Source: Microbispora sp. NBC_01189 (GTDB taxonomy: Bacteria > Actinomycetota > Actinomycetes > Streptosporangiales > Streptosporangiaceae). From it: a stretch of DNA of 64,000 nucleotides. The notes under the pieces were generated by a model that was given only the letters and a program-made list of their open reading frames with translations, made no database searches and was not told the origin of the DNA. Of this stretch, positions 7,960-17,485 are shown in pieces; positions within the stretch are counted from its first letter, which is position 1; each line of letters begins with the position of its first letter. The stretch spans positions 2,461,501 to 2,525,500 of the forward strand of contig NZ_CP108581.1 of NCBI RefSeq assembly GCF_036010665.1, in the 5' to 3' direction. The translations under genes and the position numbers were made by a program.

Positions 7960-9948
7960 ATGCAGAGGATGGGTTCTACGATGTCAGTGGTACGCGTGAG
8001 CCCATGGCGTGTGGAAACCGTCATGGATGAAGAAGCTTCTTGGGTCCGCTCCCCGGCCCTTACGCAACGAACGGAGTGCCCAGGAACCGTGCATCTCAGC
8101 AGCTTCTCCGTCAGCGGCTTCCGCTCGCTCACCAATGTCACAGACATCCCTGTCAGCGCGCCCACCATCTTGGCCGGTCACAACGATGGCGGAAAGACTG
8201 CCGTACTCGCCGCTCTGCAGTTTCTGGTCGGCGCTTACAGCATGGTCGAAGACGACCGAACGTACATCGCGCGCACCCACGGCAATGGTCGGGGTGCTGA
8301 CGCTGCACAGCGTCATGAAGAGACCGAGGTAGTAGGCATATTCACGCTCGACAAATGGGAGCAGGAAGCTTTTAAGCTCCCGCCTCGGCTCCGCATCAGA
8401 CGGTACGTCGGCGAGGACTTGATCCCCCACTTCGAATGCTGGCTACCGATCCCTGACGATGATCGATTGCGCGATCTGTCAGTTCACAAAGTGCCTGAGC
8501 TGAAAGAACTGGCGAAGGAGTTCGGGATATCACCTGTCCCGCAGTTGCGGGCCGACCTAGAGGAGGCCCTCCGCGTCTACGCCGCCGAGCATTCAGGCCC
8601 TGCCGGCTGGGTAGGGGCCCCATCGGGCTTGGCGAGCAGGATGCCGCAGGTTGTGGCTTTCAGCGGCCATAAGCCCGCCGAAGACTCGGTGAGGTCCGTC
8701 TTGCAGGGCCGTTTCCAAGCACACATGGCGGACGAGTCCCTACAAGGACGGCTACAGATGATTGAGGCCGAAGTCAAAGATCGGCTACAGATTGACGCCA
8801 AGTCTTTGTGCGATCACATACAGACTCGCTGCCCCGACTTCACCGATGTTTTCGTCGAGCCGGAGGTTTCCTTCACGCATGGCTTTCGGGCGGCCCGCCT
8901 ACGGCTGGCGCGATCTTCTGGCGAACATGTCGGATTGGAACGCTCCGGTCAAGGCAGTGCGCGGCGGGTCGCACTCGCCGTGTGGGAATGGACCAGCGAG
9001 CTTCTGTCCAGCCAGAAAAGCGTGGAACCGACGGTCGCGCAGGACGATGACGGCAGCGCCACGCCACCTCGCACACAAACGATCATTGTCTATGACGAGC
9101 CGGACACGCACCTGGACTACGGTCATCAGCGTCAGATCATGCAGCTCATCCGAGAGCAGTCGTCACTTCCCGATGTCAGCGTCATGGTTGCCACGCACTC
9201 GATGAATCTGATTGATGGCGTCGATATCTCTGACGTGGTCAATTTGAAACTTCAGCAAGGCAGAACCGTGATGGAGCGTCTCGGGGCGAGCGACCACGAC
9301 AGCATCGACAAGCACCTGCAACAGATCGCCGCCGCGGTGGGGCTCCGTAACTCTGTACTCCTGCACGAACGTTGCTTCCTCGCGGTCGAGGGGCCCTCGG
9401 AGCAGCGGGCGATCCCCTTGCTCTTCCGTCTCTCCGAAGGAATGTCCTTGCAGTCGGCGGGGATCGCCCTCTGGGCGTGCTGCAACAATGAGGGCGCGCT
9501 GCATCTTGCTCGTTACCTGGTCGAGCATGGTCGGTCTGTCATGGTCGCCGTGGACGCCGACAGCCGTACCGCGGGTCGGGGCATGTTCAAGGAAGATCGG
9601 CTGCGTCAGACCTTCGGTGCAAAGACCAGCCAGATCGTGAAAATGATCGGAGAGCCTGAAAAATTCAACGAGTTCGAGGAACTCTTCCACGACGATTTGT
9701 GGGCTTCGGTCGCCAACGAGATATGGCCCAGGAACAAATCCTCCTGGAGAGCCGAGGATTTCAAGGCCCTCCGCGGCGAGGGAAAATTCAGCGCCGATGT
9801 GCAGCGCATGCTACAGGAACAGAGCGATCAAGGGCCGGGCGGGAAACCGGACATGATGTTCCAGCTTGCACTGGCCCTGACAGAGCCTTCACAAGTGCCC
9901 GATCAACTGCGTGATATATTCAAAGAACTCAGGCTAAGAGCGGCCTGA
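7960..9948 (+). CDS. OLD-family ATP-dependent endonuclease (ATPase plus TOPRIM)
   Basis: The product (662 residues from ATG 7960; ATG 8023 or GTG 8089 are possible later starts because homology begins at HLSSFSVSGFRSL) is an OLD-type nuclease. The Walker A motif is LAGHNDGGKTAVLAAL. The ABC-type second half has the Walker B TIIVYDEPDTHLDYGHQ and the switch MVATHSMNL. The C-terminal TOPRIM domain has FLAVEGPSEQRAIPL (catalytic Glu) and VMVAVDADSRT (metal-binding Asp pair). OLD nucleases act in phage exclusion and, with a UvrD-like helicase, as Gabija. No helicase or reverse transcriptase gene adjoins it, so this looks like a solitary class 1 OLD. It overlaps the convergent small gene by 20 bp. 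Confidence 0.85.
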   Translation: MQRMGSTMSVVRVSPWRVETVMDEEASWVRSPALTQRTECPGTVHLSSFSVSGFRSLTNVTDIPVSAPTILAGHNDGGKTAVLAALQFLVGAYSMVEDDRTYIARTHGNGRGADAAQRHEETEVVGIFTLDKWEQEAFKLPPRLRIRRYVGEDLIPHFECWLPIPDDDRLRDLSVHKVPELKELAKEFGISPVPQLRADLEEALRVYAAEHSGPAGWVGAPSGLASRMPQVVAFSGHKPAEDSVRSVLQGRFQAHMADESLQGRLQMIEAEVKDRLQIDAKSLCDHIQTRCPDFTDVFVEPEVSFTHGFRAARLRLARSSGEHVGLERSGQGSARRVALAVWEWTSELLSSQKSVEPTVAQDDDGSATPPRTQTIIVYDEPDTHLDYGHQRQIMQLIREQSSLPDVSVMVATHSMNLIDGVDISDVVNLKLQQGRTVMERLGASDHDSIDKHLQQIAAAVGLRNSVLLHERCFLAVEGPSEQRAIPLLFRLSEGMSLQSAGIALWACCNNEGALHLARYLVEHGRSVMVAVDADSRTAGRGMFKEDRLRQTFGAKTSQIVKMIGEPEKFNEFEELFHDDLWASVANEIWPRNKSSWRAEDFKALRGEGKFSADVQRMLQEQSDQGPGGKPDMMFQLALALTEPSQVPDQLRDIFKELRLRAA

Positions 9949-10159
9949 GCTGCAGAAACTGAGCCTTGCCATCAGCTCGTTGGCGCTTACGTCGGGCCAG
10001 CATGCGTTCCTTGCGCTGGTCCGATGTTGGCGCCACCCACTCATGCCACCCCACCTCAGGCTTCCAGCGCTGAAGGTGATTGCGTTCCTCGATACCGCAC
10101 CATCTACACCCGTTCGGCGGAGGTGTGTGCTGGTCAACGTCACGGCCACCTTGAGACAT
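9929..10159 (-). CDS. Small CxxC protein of unknown function
   Basis: ATG 10159 is preceded by a strong Shine-Dalgarno sequence (GAGGAGGG), which favours this start over the longer open frame reaching 10333. The 76-residue product has a CRWCGIEERNHLQRW segment (CxxC plus a conserved-looking His) followed by a basic helix RKERMLARRKRQRA. I recall similar short cysteine-containing proteins in actinobacterial accessory DNA, but I cannot name a family. A single zinc site or an RNA/DNA-binding role is possible. It is convergent with the OLD nuclease, with 20 bp of overlap. Confidence 0.5.
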   Translation of the reverse strand: MSQGGRDVDQHTPPPNGCRWCGIEERNHLQRWKPEVGWHEWVAPTSDQRKERMLARRKRQRADGKAQFLQLRPLLA

Positions 10160-10299
10160 ACCCCCTCCTCTCTGTGATAATTCTGCCCAAGAGCACCGAC
10201 AGTTTCGTGGTTCACTTGCCGCGTACAGGTCTCCTGCCAAGGCATGGATGGCCCGTGCCGGGGTTGCATGGCCGCCTACCCCCGCGCCCACTCCATAGT

Positions 10300-11740
10300 C
10301 CGCTAAGGACATGTGTGCCCGCAGCACGGACACACGATCGGGTGCGCCGGGTTTCGGGGAGCAGATGACGCGGGTCGGTGATCTCGTAGATGACGTCGTC
10401 GACGAGATCGTCGAGTTCAGCGGGGGGAAAACGCCGCCTCGTCGCTGGCTTGGCGGCGGACGGCTTGGGCGGTGCGGGTGAAGGAGATCCGATCTGGGTC
10501 AAGACGGGCCCGTTCGGCGGCGGTGGTGATCAGGTGCCGGATCGCCTGGTAGACGCAGAGCAGGGCGTAGACCTCTTGGCGGACCATGTCGGGGCTCTTG
10601 GAGCGCAGGACCACCTCTGGTCCGCCGCGCAGCCGGGTTTCCACATCGCCGATCACGGTTTCGGCCTCCCAGCGTTCGGCGTAGCGGTCGGGGAACTCCT
10701 GCAGGGGGTACTGCTCGATGTCGAGCAGTGTGGTGGCCAGGCAGAACAGTTCGCTTTCCGGGGCGTCGCCGGTGGCCGGGCGTGGGTCGTCGGGGTCGGC
10801 GGACACGCTGTATTCGATGATCCGGACGCTGATGCCGGGGATGCCGGCCGGGTCGGTTTTCTTGCGGCGCAGGCGGCGCGCCTGGTCGGGGTCGGCGATC
10901 CGCGATCGGTAGGTGCCGTCGTCCAGGACCTCAAGGATGGGCAGGTCAACGCCGGCTTTCACGCGGAAGATCGCGTGCGCGCCGGTCGCGGTGATGGCGG
11001 CCAGGTCTTCGTGCGACAAGAACAGCCGGTCGGCCACCACCAGGTCGTTTTCGCCGAGTTTCGGCCACAGCTTACGGGCCAGGGTCTGCTCGCCGTCGGC
11101 CAGCGGCCCGACCTCGGCTCCTTGCAGGGTCCGGGTTCCGGTCTCCGCGAGCGCCACGACACGCACCTGGGGGAACGCGCCTTCGCTCTTGTCGTTGCCC
11201 GGACGGCCGAACTCGGCGTCGTTGTCCGGCGTGGCCTGCACGTTCATGGTGAACCCGTCGATCGCCAGCGTGCGCAGCCCGCGCCAGTACGCCCACGGCG
11301 CCTGCTCGGGTGTGGCGGTCAGCGGCGTCATCGACATCGCCAGCAACTCGGCCAACGGCTCCCAGCCCAGCCGCGCCCGGCCCTTCGTGAGCGCCGCCGT
11401 CGAGGGCTGCATGTCTGTCTCCCGGCGTCGCCGGTACGTCCGCGCCCACTCCAGCCCACCCAGCAGTTGGTTCCATACCTCGCTGTAACCGCAGTCGAAG
11501 TACACGATCATGGCCATCGCGAAGTACGCCATCACCCGCGCGGGCAGCGTACGAGTCCGCTGCTCACGGGCGTCCCACTCGTCAACCGCGACATCCACCA
11601 TGTCCGGCGGGAACGCCGCGGTCAGCACCCCGATCCCAATCCGGTCCGTCAGCCGGACCCCAGCCACGCCCGCCTTGACCTGCTGACCCGCTCTCGCCAC
11701 GAAGCGATCATAGTGGGGCATCAGAGCACAAAGTTAGCGG
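10300..11740 (-). mobile_element. IS4-family insertion sequence (about 1.44 kb)
   Basis: The transposase frame is flanked by imperfect inverted ends. Reading outward, the right end has GAGCACAAAGTTAGCGG (to about 11740) and the left end has GGGCACACATGTCCTTAGCGG (to about 10300). The boundaries are approximate and no target duplication is clear. Confidence 0.55.
10306..11721 (-). pseudogene. IS4-family transposase, frameshifted near its C-terminus
   Basis: The main frame 10417-11721 (434 residues) has the IS4 N-terminal domain (GIGVLTAAFPPDMVDV) and a DDE core: LAIDGFTMNVQATPDN (first Asp), DLVVADRLFLSHEDL (second Asp) and YAERWEAETVIGDV (Glu, in the Y-(2)-R-(3)-E context). It ends at DEAAFSPR. 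The family's C-terminal tail continues in another frame from about 10430 (FPPAELDDLVDDVIYEITD), so one base has been gained or lost in the T4C6 run at 10424-10433. The tail then diverges from the usual basic end. The element is probably inactive. Confidence 0.7.
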
Positions 11741-11814
11741 CATTGGGCCACGTGTCGAAGCCAGCATCGAGGTTTTACCGCAAGGAAGAATACAGTTTCC
11801 CCTCTCTGCTGTTG

Positions 11815-12810
11815 TTATTTATCGTGTGACGGACGACGAGGAGCGGATGTGAAAGGGAGGACCTTCCCATCCGAGGTAGGGAAGACCTGGGTTTTACCTC
11901 CCGTGACCAGAAGACGACCTAGGGCATCCCTCACCGACTGAACCGCCTCACGCCATAGATGGAATTCCTGCGTGTAGGTGTCTGAAGTTGGATCGGGGTT
12001 CCAGTCGTGCAAATACGCGAGTTCTTCGCTGAAGCCCGCCACCGCTTGTGCCGGCTCATCCCCAGTGATCGTTTTTCCTCGAGTCGTCAGCCAGTTCACA
12101 TCATCGCTGATCTCCTGAAGTCGATGAGCCGCCCGGTAGTGCCCAAGCTGATGGGCATTGAAGCGGCGCGCCGCATACCCCCCGCATCGACGACACCAAT
12201 CGAACTGCCTCTCGATCAGATCGACGACCGTGAGCAAAGCATCGCTAGGGTGCAGTGCGATACGGCCATCTCGTATATGGCGACACGATGCCGCGTGTCC
12301 CTTGCCATAATCGGGGTCGGCGTTGGAAGTGTAAATCTGGGTGCCACTAAGCGATCCAAGTGGCAATCCCAGGCTGGGGCCTCGACCGTGCGGCAGGCCG
12401 GTCTGGAAAGGGCGTAGATTGAGTTGACGGAAGGCCAGCAGCGCCTTCCATACCGCGGCCGGAATGGGCTGCAACTCATCCCCGTATTCGTAGGTCAGGC
12501 TCCGTAAATCGTGAACACCGCGGGCGATGGCGAGCAGGCCGAGGTGCCGTGATATCAGACGTGCGTTGTCGTCGCCAGGCCGGAACCCGAAAGCGTACGG
12601 TTGTTCCAGCACTCGCTCCCCGGCCGCGATCGACAGGTCCTGTGCGAAGTCTTCCTCGTCTGGCGAGTGGTGAGCCATAGGAAGCGGCGTTTGGTGAGGT
12701 TGGCGTCGAGCTGCGGCGACCTGTTCCATCCACGGGGCTATGACCGCTGCGGGAAGGTCATGCGGGCCCGCCAGGAGCACCCCCTGCCAGCCGTGCGCGC
12801 AGCGGTCCAC
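11815..12810 (-). pseudogene. Hypothetical protein, 5' end cut off by the IS5 insertion
   Basis: The open frame of 331 residues begins at GTG 12810, exactly at the CTAG target of the neighbouring IS5 element, so the visible start is created by the insertion. The sequence has a CRRCGGYAARRFN (CxxC) segment near residue 205 and looks like an actinobacterial hypothetical protein; I recognise no family. If the IS5 and IS701 elements are removed, the frame continues upstream through CTA into bases just right of 15215 (reading VRKTGLVDRC), which suggests that only a few N-terminal codons were displaced. Confidence 0.5.
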
Positions 12811-12886
12811 TAGGGCGCGTATCGGGTTGTGATCAATCTGTGGGATTCACCTTCGCGGCAGGGCCTGATCCGGTAGGTCGTCGTGT

Positions 12887-13887
12887 GTGACGCGCGCCCA
12901 GCTGACAGACGAAGAGTGGGAGTTCATCGAGCCCTACCTGCCGATCGGCGGGTTCGACCCGTACCCCGAGCGACTGCGGCAGCAGTTCGAGGGCGTGATC
13001 TGGCGGCTCAGGACGGGCGGGCAGTGGCGGGAGATGCCCGGGGAGTTCGGCGCCTGGCCGACCGTCCACAACCGCTTCCGGCAGTGGAGGGACGCCGGCG
13101 TCTTCGAGGCCCTGCTGGAGGGGGCGATCGCGGAAGCCGCCAAGCGCGGGGAGGTGGACTTGTCCCTGGTCAGCGTGGATTCCACCACCGCCCGGGCTCA
13201 TCACGACGCCGCGGGAATGCACCTTGGCGAGGACGTTGTCGCGGCCCTGGAGAAGGCCGCCGAACAGGACAGTACCCGGCAAAAGGGGGCGATGCGGAAG
13301 GACAACAGGAGCAGAACGCCCAAGACGGCCCCGAAGCAGAAGAACGGCGGCGTATCCGGCGTCGGCGCACACTCCGGCTGAAAGCTGCGTTGCTCGGACG
13401 CTCCAGGGGCGGGCAGACCAGCAAGGTCCACCTGGCCGCTGACCGCAAGTGCCGCCCGCTGGCGTTCATCGTGACCGCGGGACAGGCCGCCGACAGCCCG
13501 CAGTTCATCCCCGTGCTGAAGAAGATACGCGTCCGGGTGCCCGTCGGCCGTCCCCGCACCCGGCCCGGCGCGGTCGCCGGTGACAAGGCCTACTCCTCCC
13601 GCGGCAACCGCGCCTACTTGCGGAAACGCCGTATCAAGGTAGTCATCCCGGAGAAGAAGGACCAGGCCGCCAACCGGAAGAAGAGAGGCAGCAAGGGCGG
13701 ACGGCCTGTCAGCCACGACGCCGAGCTCTACAAGGAGCGGAACACCGTCGAGCGCCTGATCAACAAGCTGAAGGCATGGCGAGGCATCGCCACCCGCTAC
13801 GACAAGACTCCCGGAAGCTACCTCGCTGGCCTCCACCTCCGCGCCGCCATGATCTGGATCGGAGACCTCACCCGGGCCACCTCTTGA
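12887..13887 (+). CDS. IS5-family transposase made from two frames by -1 frameshifting
   Basis: The first frame, from GTG 12887 to 13381, carries the N-terminal DUF4096-type part (LTDEEWEFIEPYLP, VIWRLRTGGQWREMP) and the first catalytic Asp (LVSVDSTTARAH). The second frame, in -1 register, runs to 13887 with LLGRSRGGQTSKVHLAAD, VAGDKAYSSRGNRAYL (second Asp) and NTVERLINKLKAWRG (Glu). A slippery AAAAGGGGG lies at 13281-13289 inside the overlap, and slipping there joins the frames into a complete DDE transposase of about 330 residues. This arrangement fits programmed frameshifting better than decay. Confidence 0.75.
13281..13289 (+). promoter_or_regulatory. Slippery heptamer region A4G5 for -1 ribosomal frameshifting
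   Basis: AAAAGGGGG lies in the region where the two transposase frames overlap. A -1 slip on A-AAA-GGG moves from the first frame into the second. The second IS5-type element has the same nine bases at 19714-19722 in the equivalent position. Confidence 0.55.
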
Positions 13888-13907
13888 TCACAACCCGATA
13901 CGCGCCC

Positions 13908-15215
13908 TAGTACTCCAGCCGTAGTTCCTGATCATGGCTCGTAAAGGGCTTGCCGCCGGTAATGGCTGACTCGGGCGCGGGCTTGATGGCGTCGTCGCCA
14001 GCGGGACCAGCGCAGCAGGTCGGTCATGCTGTGGGCGGTCCGGATGAGCAGTCGGACGAGTAGGCGCCGGGTCTCGCCGAGCGTCAGTGGCACCAGCTCG
14101 GGTTCGGTCGGCTGATCGGCTCGTTGGTGGGCGGTGACCGCGACCAGGAAGGCGTGGGCGAGCATGGCCAGGGTGGTCCACCGGTACCAGGACGTCCATC
14201 GGCGGACTTGATGCTCGTCCAGGCCGGTCAGCCCCTTGCCGGTCTGGAAGGACTCCTCGATGGTCCAGCGACGGCCGGCGACCATGACCAGGACGGCCAG
14301 CGGGACCGGGACGGGGGTGTAGCAGCGGTAGAAGGCCAGCTCGCTGGTGCGCCGGTTCCGGCGGATCAGTAACCAGTGCCGGCCTGGCCGTTCGCGGTCG
14401 ATTTCGACGACGGCCCAGTCGTAGTAGCGGTGCCCCTTGGCGCCATGCCCGGCCGACAACCGCTGCCAGGACGCCTGTGTCACCGAGAAGATCACTTGGT
14501 CGGCTCGGCAGGCTCCCGCGCCGGTGGCCACCCGGTGGGTGGAGGCGACGGCGAGAACGTATCCGACCTTTCGGGCTTCCAGCTCCGCGCGCAGGTGCGG
14601 GCTTTGGCCGTACACCTCATCACCGGTCACCCACCTCGCCTGGACGGCGGCGTCCAGGGCGCGGGCGACCATCCGTGTGGCCAGTTCGCCCTTGGTGGCG
14701 AACTGGCGGTCCTGCGGTATCTCCCGCCCGCCGGCACCGGTCGGTGTCGTCGGTCCAGGCCTGCGGCAGGTAGAGCTCCCGGTCGATGAAGGCGTGCCCG
14801 GCGGGGGTGGAGTAGGCGAGGAAGACGGCGACCTGGCTGTTTCCGATCCGTCCGGCGGTGCCGGTGTACTGGCGCTGCACGCCGACCGTGCCGGTGCCCT
14901 TCTTCAGGTCGCCGGTCTCGTCCACCACCAGCACCGCGCCATCTTGCCCGAGGTGCTCCACCACATAACCGCGCAGGTCGTCGCGGACGGCGTCGGCGTC
15001 CCATACCGCCCGCGCCAGCAGGTGCTGCATCCCATCCGGCGTGCGGTCTCCGGCGTGTTCGGCCAGCGTCCAGCAGTTCTTGCGCGGTAGCTCCGCCAGC
15101 AGCCCGCCCAGCAGGGCTCGGACCCGCCGCCGCGGCTCCACCCGGGAGAACCTGTTGCCGATCCGGTCGGTGAGCTCGTCGAACATCGCCTGCCACCGCG
15201 AGGCCGCTACGCTAG
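13908..15215 (-). mobile_element. IS701-family insertion sequence (boundaries approximate)
   Basis: An IS701-type transposase region is bordered by CTAG on both sides: 13907-13910, shared with the IS5 element, and 15212-15215. CTAG duplication fits IS701 behaviour. I do not see convincing terminal inverted repeats, so the exact ends are uncertain. Confidence 0.5.
13932..15186 (-). pseudogene. IS701-family transposase, frameshifted
   Basis: The N-terminal part, from ATG 15186, reads FDELTDRIGNRFSRVEPRRR, then VLVVDETGDLKKGTGTVGV (first Asp of the DDE core), in one frame until about 14733. From there the family sequence continues in another frame (FATKGELATRMVARAL, then WVTGDEVYGQSPHLR, then WTIEESFQTGKGLTGLDEH) down to the stop at 13932. 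The break lies in the GGCGGGCGGGAG region near 14724-14733. A single indel explains it. The usual start is probably a few codons upstream and may have been lost. Confidence 0.7.
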
Positions 15216-15241
15216 CCCCGTTTTCCGCACATGGTCGATCT

Positions 15242-15472
15242 TCAGCGGAGGTTTCTGGGATCCACCTTGAGGAGGTCGAGGAGGCGGATCTGGAGATCTG
15301 TGGGCTGAGGGATGATCGGTGGTGACTGGCCGGTACCCGAGATGATCCGGATGCCGGCCAGGGCGTCGAAGATGAGCCGGCCGGTGGGGATCGCGGGCCG
15401 GCCGGCGTACAGGCCCTCGACCTTGGTGGCGTTCTGGGCTCGTGCTGCCCGATCCGCAATTCGTGATCTGCC
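15242..15472 (-). pseudogene. C-terminal fragment of an IS1634-type transposase
   Basis: A minus-strand frame of about 75 codons ends at TGA 15242 and reads KVEGLYAGRPAIPTGRLIFD, then PQPTDLQIRLLDLLKVDP. From memory this matches the C-terminal end of IS1634-type transposases in actinomycetes. The rest of the gene is missing; upstream sequence is the HAD phosphatase gene. Confidence 0.5.
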
Positions 15473-15514
15473 GGCCCCCGACGACCGCCCAATCCTCTCG
15501 CAGCCGCCCTCCGA

Positions 15515-16237
15515 TCAGGTGGACCGCCTCCATGCGGTGACCGCGTGCAGGACAGCTCCGGTGTCAGCGAGGTCCGGAAAAACGACGTCCGCGCCCGCCG
15601 CCTGCAGTTCCGCGACGCTGGTAGATCCGGTGGCGACTGCCACGATCCTGGTGCCGGCCGCGTGCCCGGTGGCGATGTCGCGGAGCGTGTCGCCGATGAT
15701 GACGGTGTCGGCGCCGCTGTGGCGGCGGCCGAGATGCCGCTCGGTCCGTCTGAAGGCGTGCGCGGGCAGGTCGGCGCGTTCGAAGGAGTCGCCTCCGTAC
15801 GCGCCGAGCCGGAAGTCGACGTGGCCATCGAGGCCGAACACCGCCATTTTCAATACCGCGAGCGGATACAGGTTTCCGGTCAGGACCGACTGATGAACTC
15901 CCGGGACCGCCCCCACGGCGGTCAGCGCATCGGCCACCCCCGGCAGCACCCTCCCCTCAGCGGCCAGGTCGTCGGCTCGGTCCCGCAGCTCACTGATCAG
16001 CAGATCGGTGAAGGCGTCCAGCAGTCCACCGCCAGGATCCAGGCCGTGGGCCCGCAACGCCTCAGTGGCGGCGGCCAACTCGGTGCGGCCGTCGAACTGC
16101 CACGGCTGCTCCAGCCCGCGGCCCGTCGCCTTGCGGAACGCCGCGGCATAGGCATGGCGTGCGACGGTGCCGACGTCGATCAGCGTGTGATCGATATCCC
16201 AGAGCACCAGCAGTGACGGCGGAACGTCAGCCCGCAT
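15515..16237 (-). CDS. HAD-superfamily hydrolase (phosphoglycolate-phosphatase-like)
   Basis: The 240-residue protein has the complete HAD set: LVLWDIDHTLIDVG (motif I with DxD), SVLTGNLYPLA (motif II) and TVIIGDTLRDIATGHAAGTR (motif IV), with a helical cap between I and II. The motif-III position has FRLGAYGGDSFERADL, as in a phosphatase subgroup that uses Arg/Lys further on. It probably dephosphorylates a small metabolite in the cytoplasm. ATG 16237 has GGAGG five bases upstream and lies inside the end of the MFS gene, so the two genes overlap by 11 bp and are probably co-translated. Confidence 0.75.
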   Translation of the reverse strand: MRADVPPSLLVLWDIDHTLIDVGTVARHAYAAAFRKATGRGLEQPWQFDGRTELAAATEALRAHGLDPGGGLLDAFTDLLISELRDRADDLAAEGRVLPGVADALTAVGAVPGVHQSVLTGNLYPLAVLKMAVFGLDGHVDFRLGAYGGDSFERADLPAHAFRRTERHLGRRHSGADTVIIGDTLRDIATGHAAGTRIVAVATGSTSVAELQAAGADVVFPDLADTGAVLHAVTAWRRST

Positions 16238-17438
16238 GTCGACCTCCATGATTGTCGCGAGCCCACACGATCAGTCCGACGGCCATGAAGACGGCGCCTG
16301 TCGCGGAGACCGCGGTCCATCCGCCGAGCCGGTGTGCCGCCGTGCCCGCGGCGGCGCCCGCCACTCCCCCAAGCGTGTACGTGGTCATGTAGACGGAGGC
16401 GACCTGAGAACGCGCGGAGTTCACCAGGCCGTAGACCACGCTCATGTTCAGCAGGTGCGTGCCCTGAACTGCTACGTCCATCGCCAGAAGCCCGACCACG
16501 AGCCATGCCAGACTCCGCGCCCCGATCGCCATCGCTCCGAACGAGGCCACACCCACGACGAGTAGCACACCGGTCAGCACGCGTTGCCGTCCGCGGTCCG
16601 CAGCCCGCCCGGCCGCCTTCGCCGCGACCGCCCCCGCGGCGCCGACCAGCGCGAACAGGCCGATCTCGGCCCCGCCGTACCGGTACGGAGGTCCCGCCAG
16701 GAGAAACGCCACGGTCGCCCAGAACACCCCGCACGCGCCGAAAACGCAGGCACCCATCAGCGACCGTCGCCTGAGCAGCGGCTCACGCACGGCCAGCTGG
16801 ACGGTCGCCCTGAGCTGGGCTGTGTAACCGATGGCCGACTCCGCCGCGGACGCCGGCATGCTGCGCGCCAACGCGCCGGCGAGCAGGAGCGTCACCCCGG
16901 CGGCGGCCAGGTAGAGGGCACGCCAGCCGACCACCTCGGCGGTCAGACCGGCGACGGTTCGAGAGAGCAGGATGCCCACCAGGCCACCGCTGAGCATCGT
17001 CGCGATAACCCGGCCGCGTTCGTACTCGCCGGCAAGGGTGGCGGCGTAGGGCACGAGCATGTTCACCACACTCGCGCTGGCCAAGCCGATCACCGTGCCC
17101 GCGGCGAGCAGCGCGCCCGCGGTGGGTGCCGTGCCGGTCACGACGAGCGCCACCACCTCGACAACGAGGAGCAAGCAGATCAGCGGCCTCCGGCGGAAGA
17201 TGTCGCCGAGCGGCACGACCAGCACCAGCGCCAGCGCATATCCCAGTTGCCCGACGGCGGGCAGGTAACCGACCGCGGAGGCCACGCCGTACGACCGTGC
17301 CATCCGGGGAAGCAGCGGCTGGCAGTAATAGAGGTTGGCGATGGTCACCCCGTAGCTCACGGTCAGCAGCCACAGCAGGCGGCCCGGATCATGGCGGATC
17401 CGGCCGGCCCACGGGGCGAGCCTTCCGTCGACGGTCAT
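16227..17438 (-). CDS. MFS exporter
   Basis: The 403-residue protein is a 12-helix major facilitator: an N-terminal helix VSYGVTIANLYYCQPLL, the loop 2-3 motif LGDIFRRRP (GDxxGRR-like), and a central loop followed by six more helices (GACVFGACGVFWATVAFLL, VYMTTYTLGGVAGAAAG). The NLYYCQPLLP motif is common in a subgroup of sugar/drug efflux permeases. It is divergent from the MocR-type regulator with only 47 bp between starts and is co-transcribed with the HAD phosphatase. Control by the MocR protein is likely from this geometry. Confidence 0.8.
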   Translation of the reverse strand: MTVDGRLAPWAGRIRHDPGRLLWLLTVSYGVTIANLYYCQPLLPRMARSYGVASAVGYLPAVGQLGYALALVLVVPLGDIFRRRPLICLLLVVEVVALVVTGTAPTAGALLAAGTVIGLASASVVNMLVPYAATLAGEYERGRVIATMLSGGLVGILLSRTVAGLTAEVVGWRALYLAAAGVTLLLAGALARSMPASAAESAIGYTAQLRATVQLAVREPLLRRRSLMGACVFGACGVFWATVAFLLAGPPYRYGGAEIGLFALVGAAGAVAAKAAGRAADRGRQRVLTGVLLVVGVASFGAMAIGARSLAWLVVGLLAMDVAVQGTHLLNMSVVYGLVNSARSQVASVYMTTYTLGGVAGAAAGTAAHRLGGWTAVSATGAVFMAVGLIVWARDNHGGRHAG

Positions 17439-17460
17439 GGCGGCGACGCTACGACACGAT

Positions 17461-17480
17461 TGGGCCTAGATTAAGATCCA
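17461..17480. promoter_or_regulatory. Candidate MocR operator between the MFS and regulator genes
   Basis: The 47-bp divergent intergenic region contains an imperfect inverted repeat, TGGGCCTA...TAAGATCCA. It is the only symmetric sequence in the gap and overlaps both likely promoters. Confidence 0.4.
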
Positions 17481-17485
17481 CTGAC

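Larger units (their letters stand above)
12813..13907 (+). mobile_element. IS5-family (IS427-like) insertion sequence with perfect 24-bp inverted repeats
   Basis: The inverted repeats 12813-12836 and 13884-13907 are perfect complements (GGGCGCGTATCGGGTTGTGA...). Both ends sit in a CTAG tetranucleotide (12810-12813 and 13907-13910), the target usual for this group. The perfect ends and intact frames suggest a recent insertion. Confidence 0.85.

Noticed and set aside
7960..10159. Gabija defence system
   Set aside because: The OLD protein resembles GajA, but no UvrD-like GajB gene is adjacent on either side.
10390..11829. Long plus-strand ORF opposite the IS4 transposase
   Set aside because: It lies exactly over the transposase on the other strand, is rich in Gly/Arg/His and lacks any domain; it is a GC-driven shadow.
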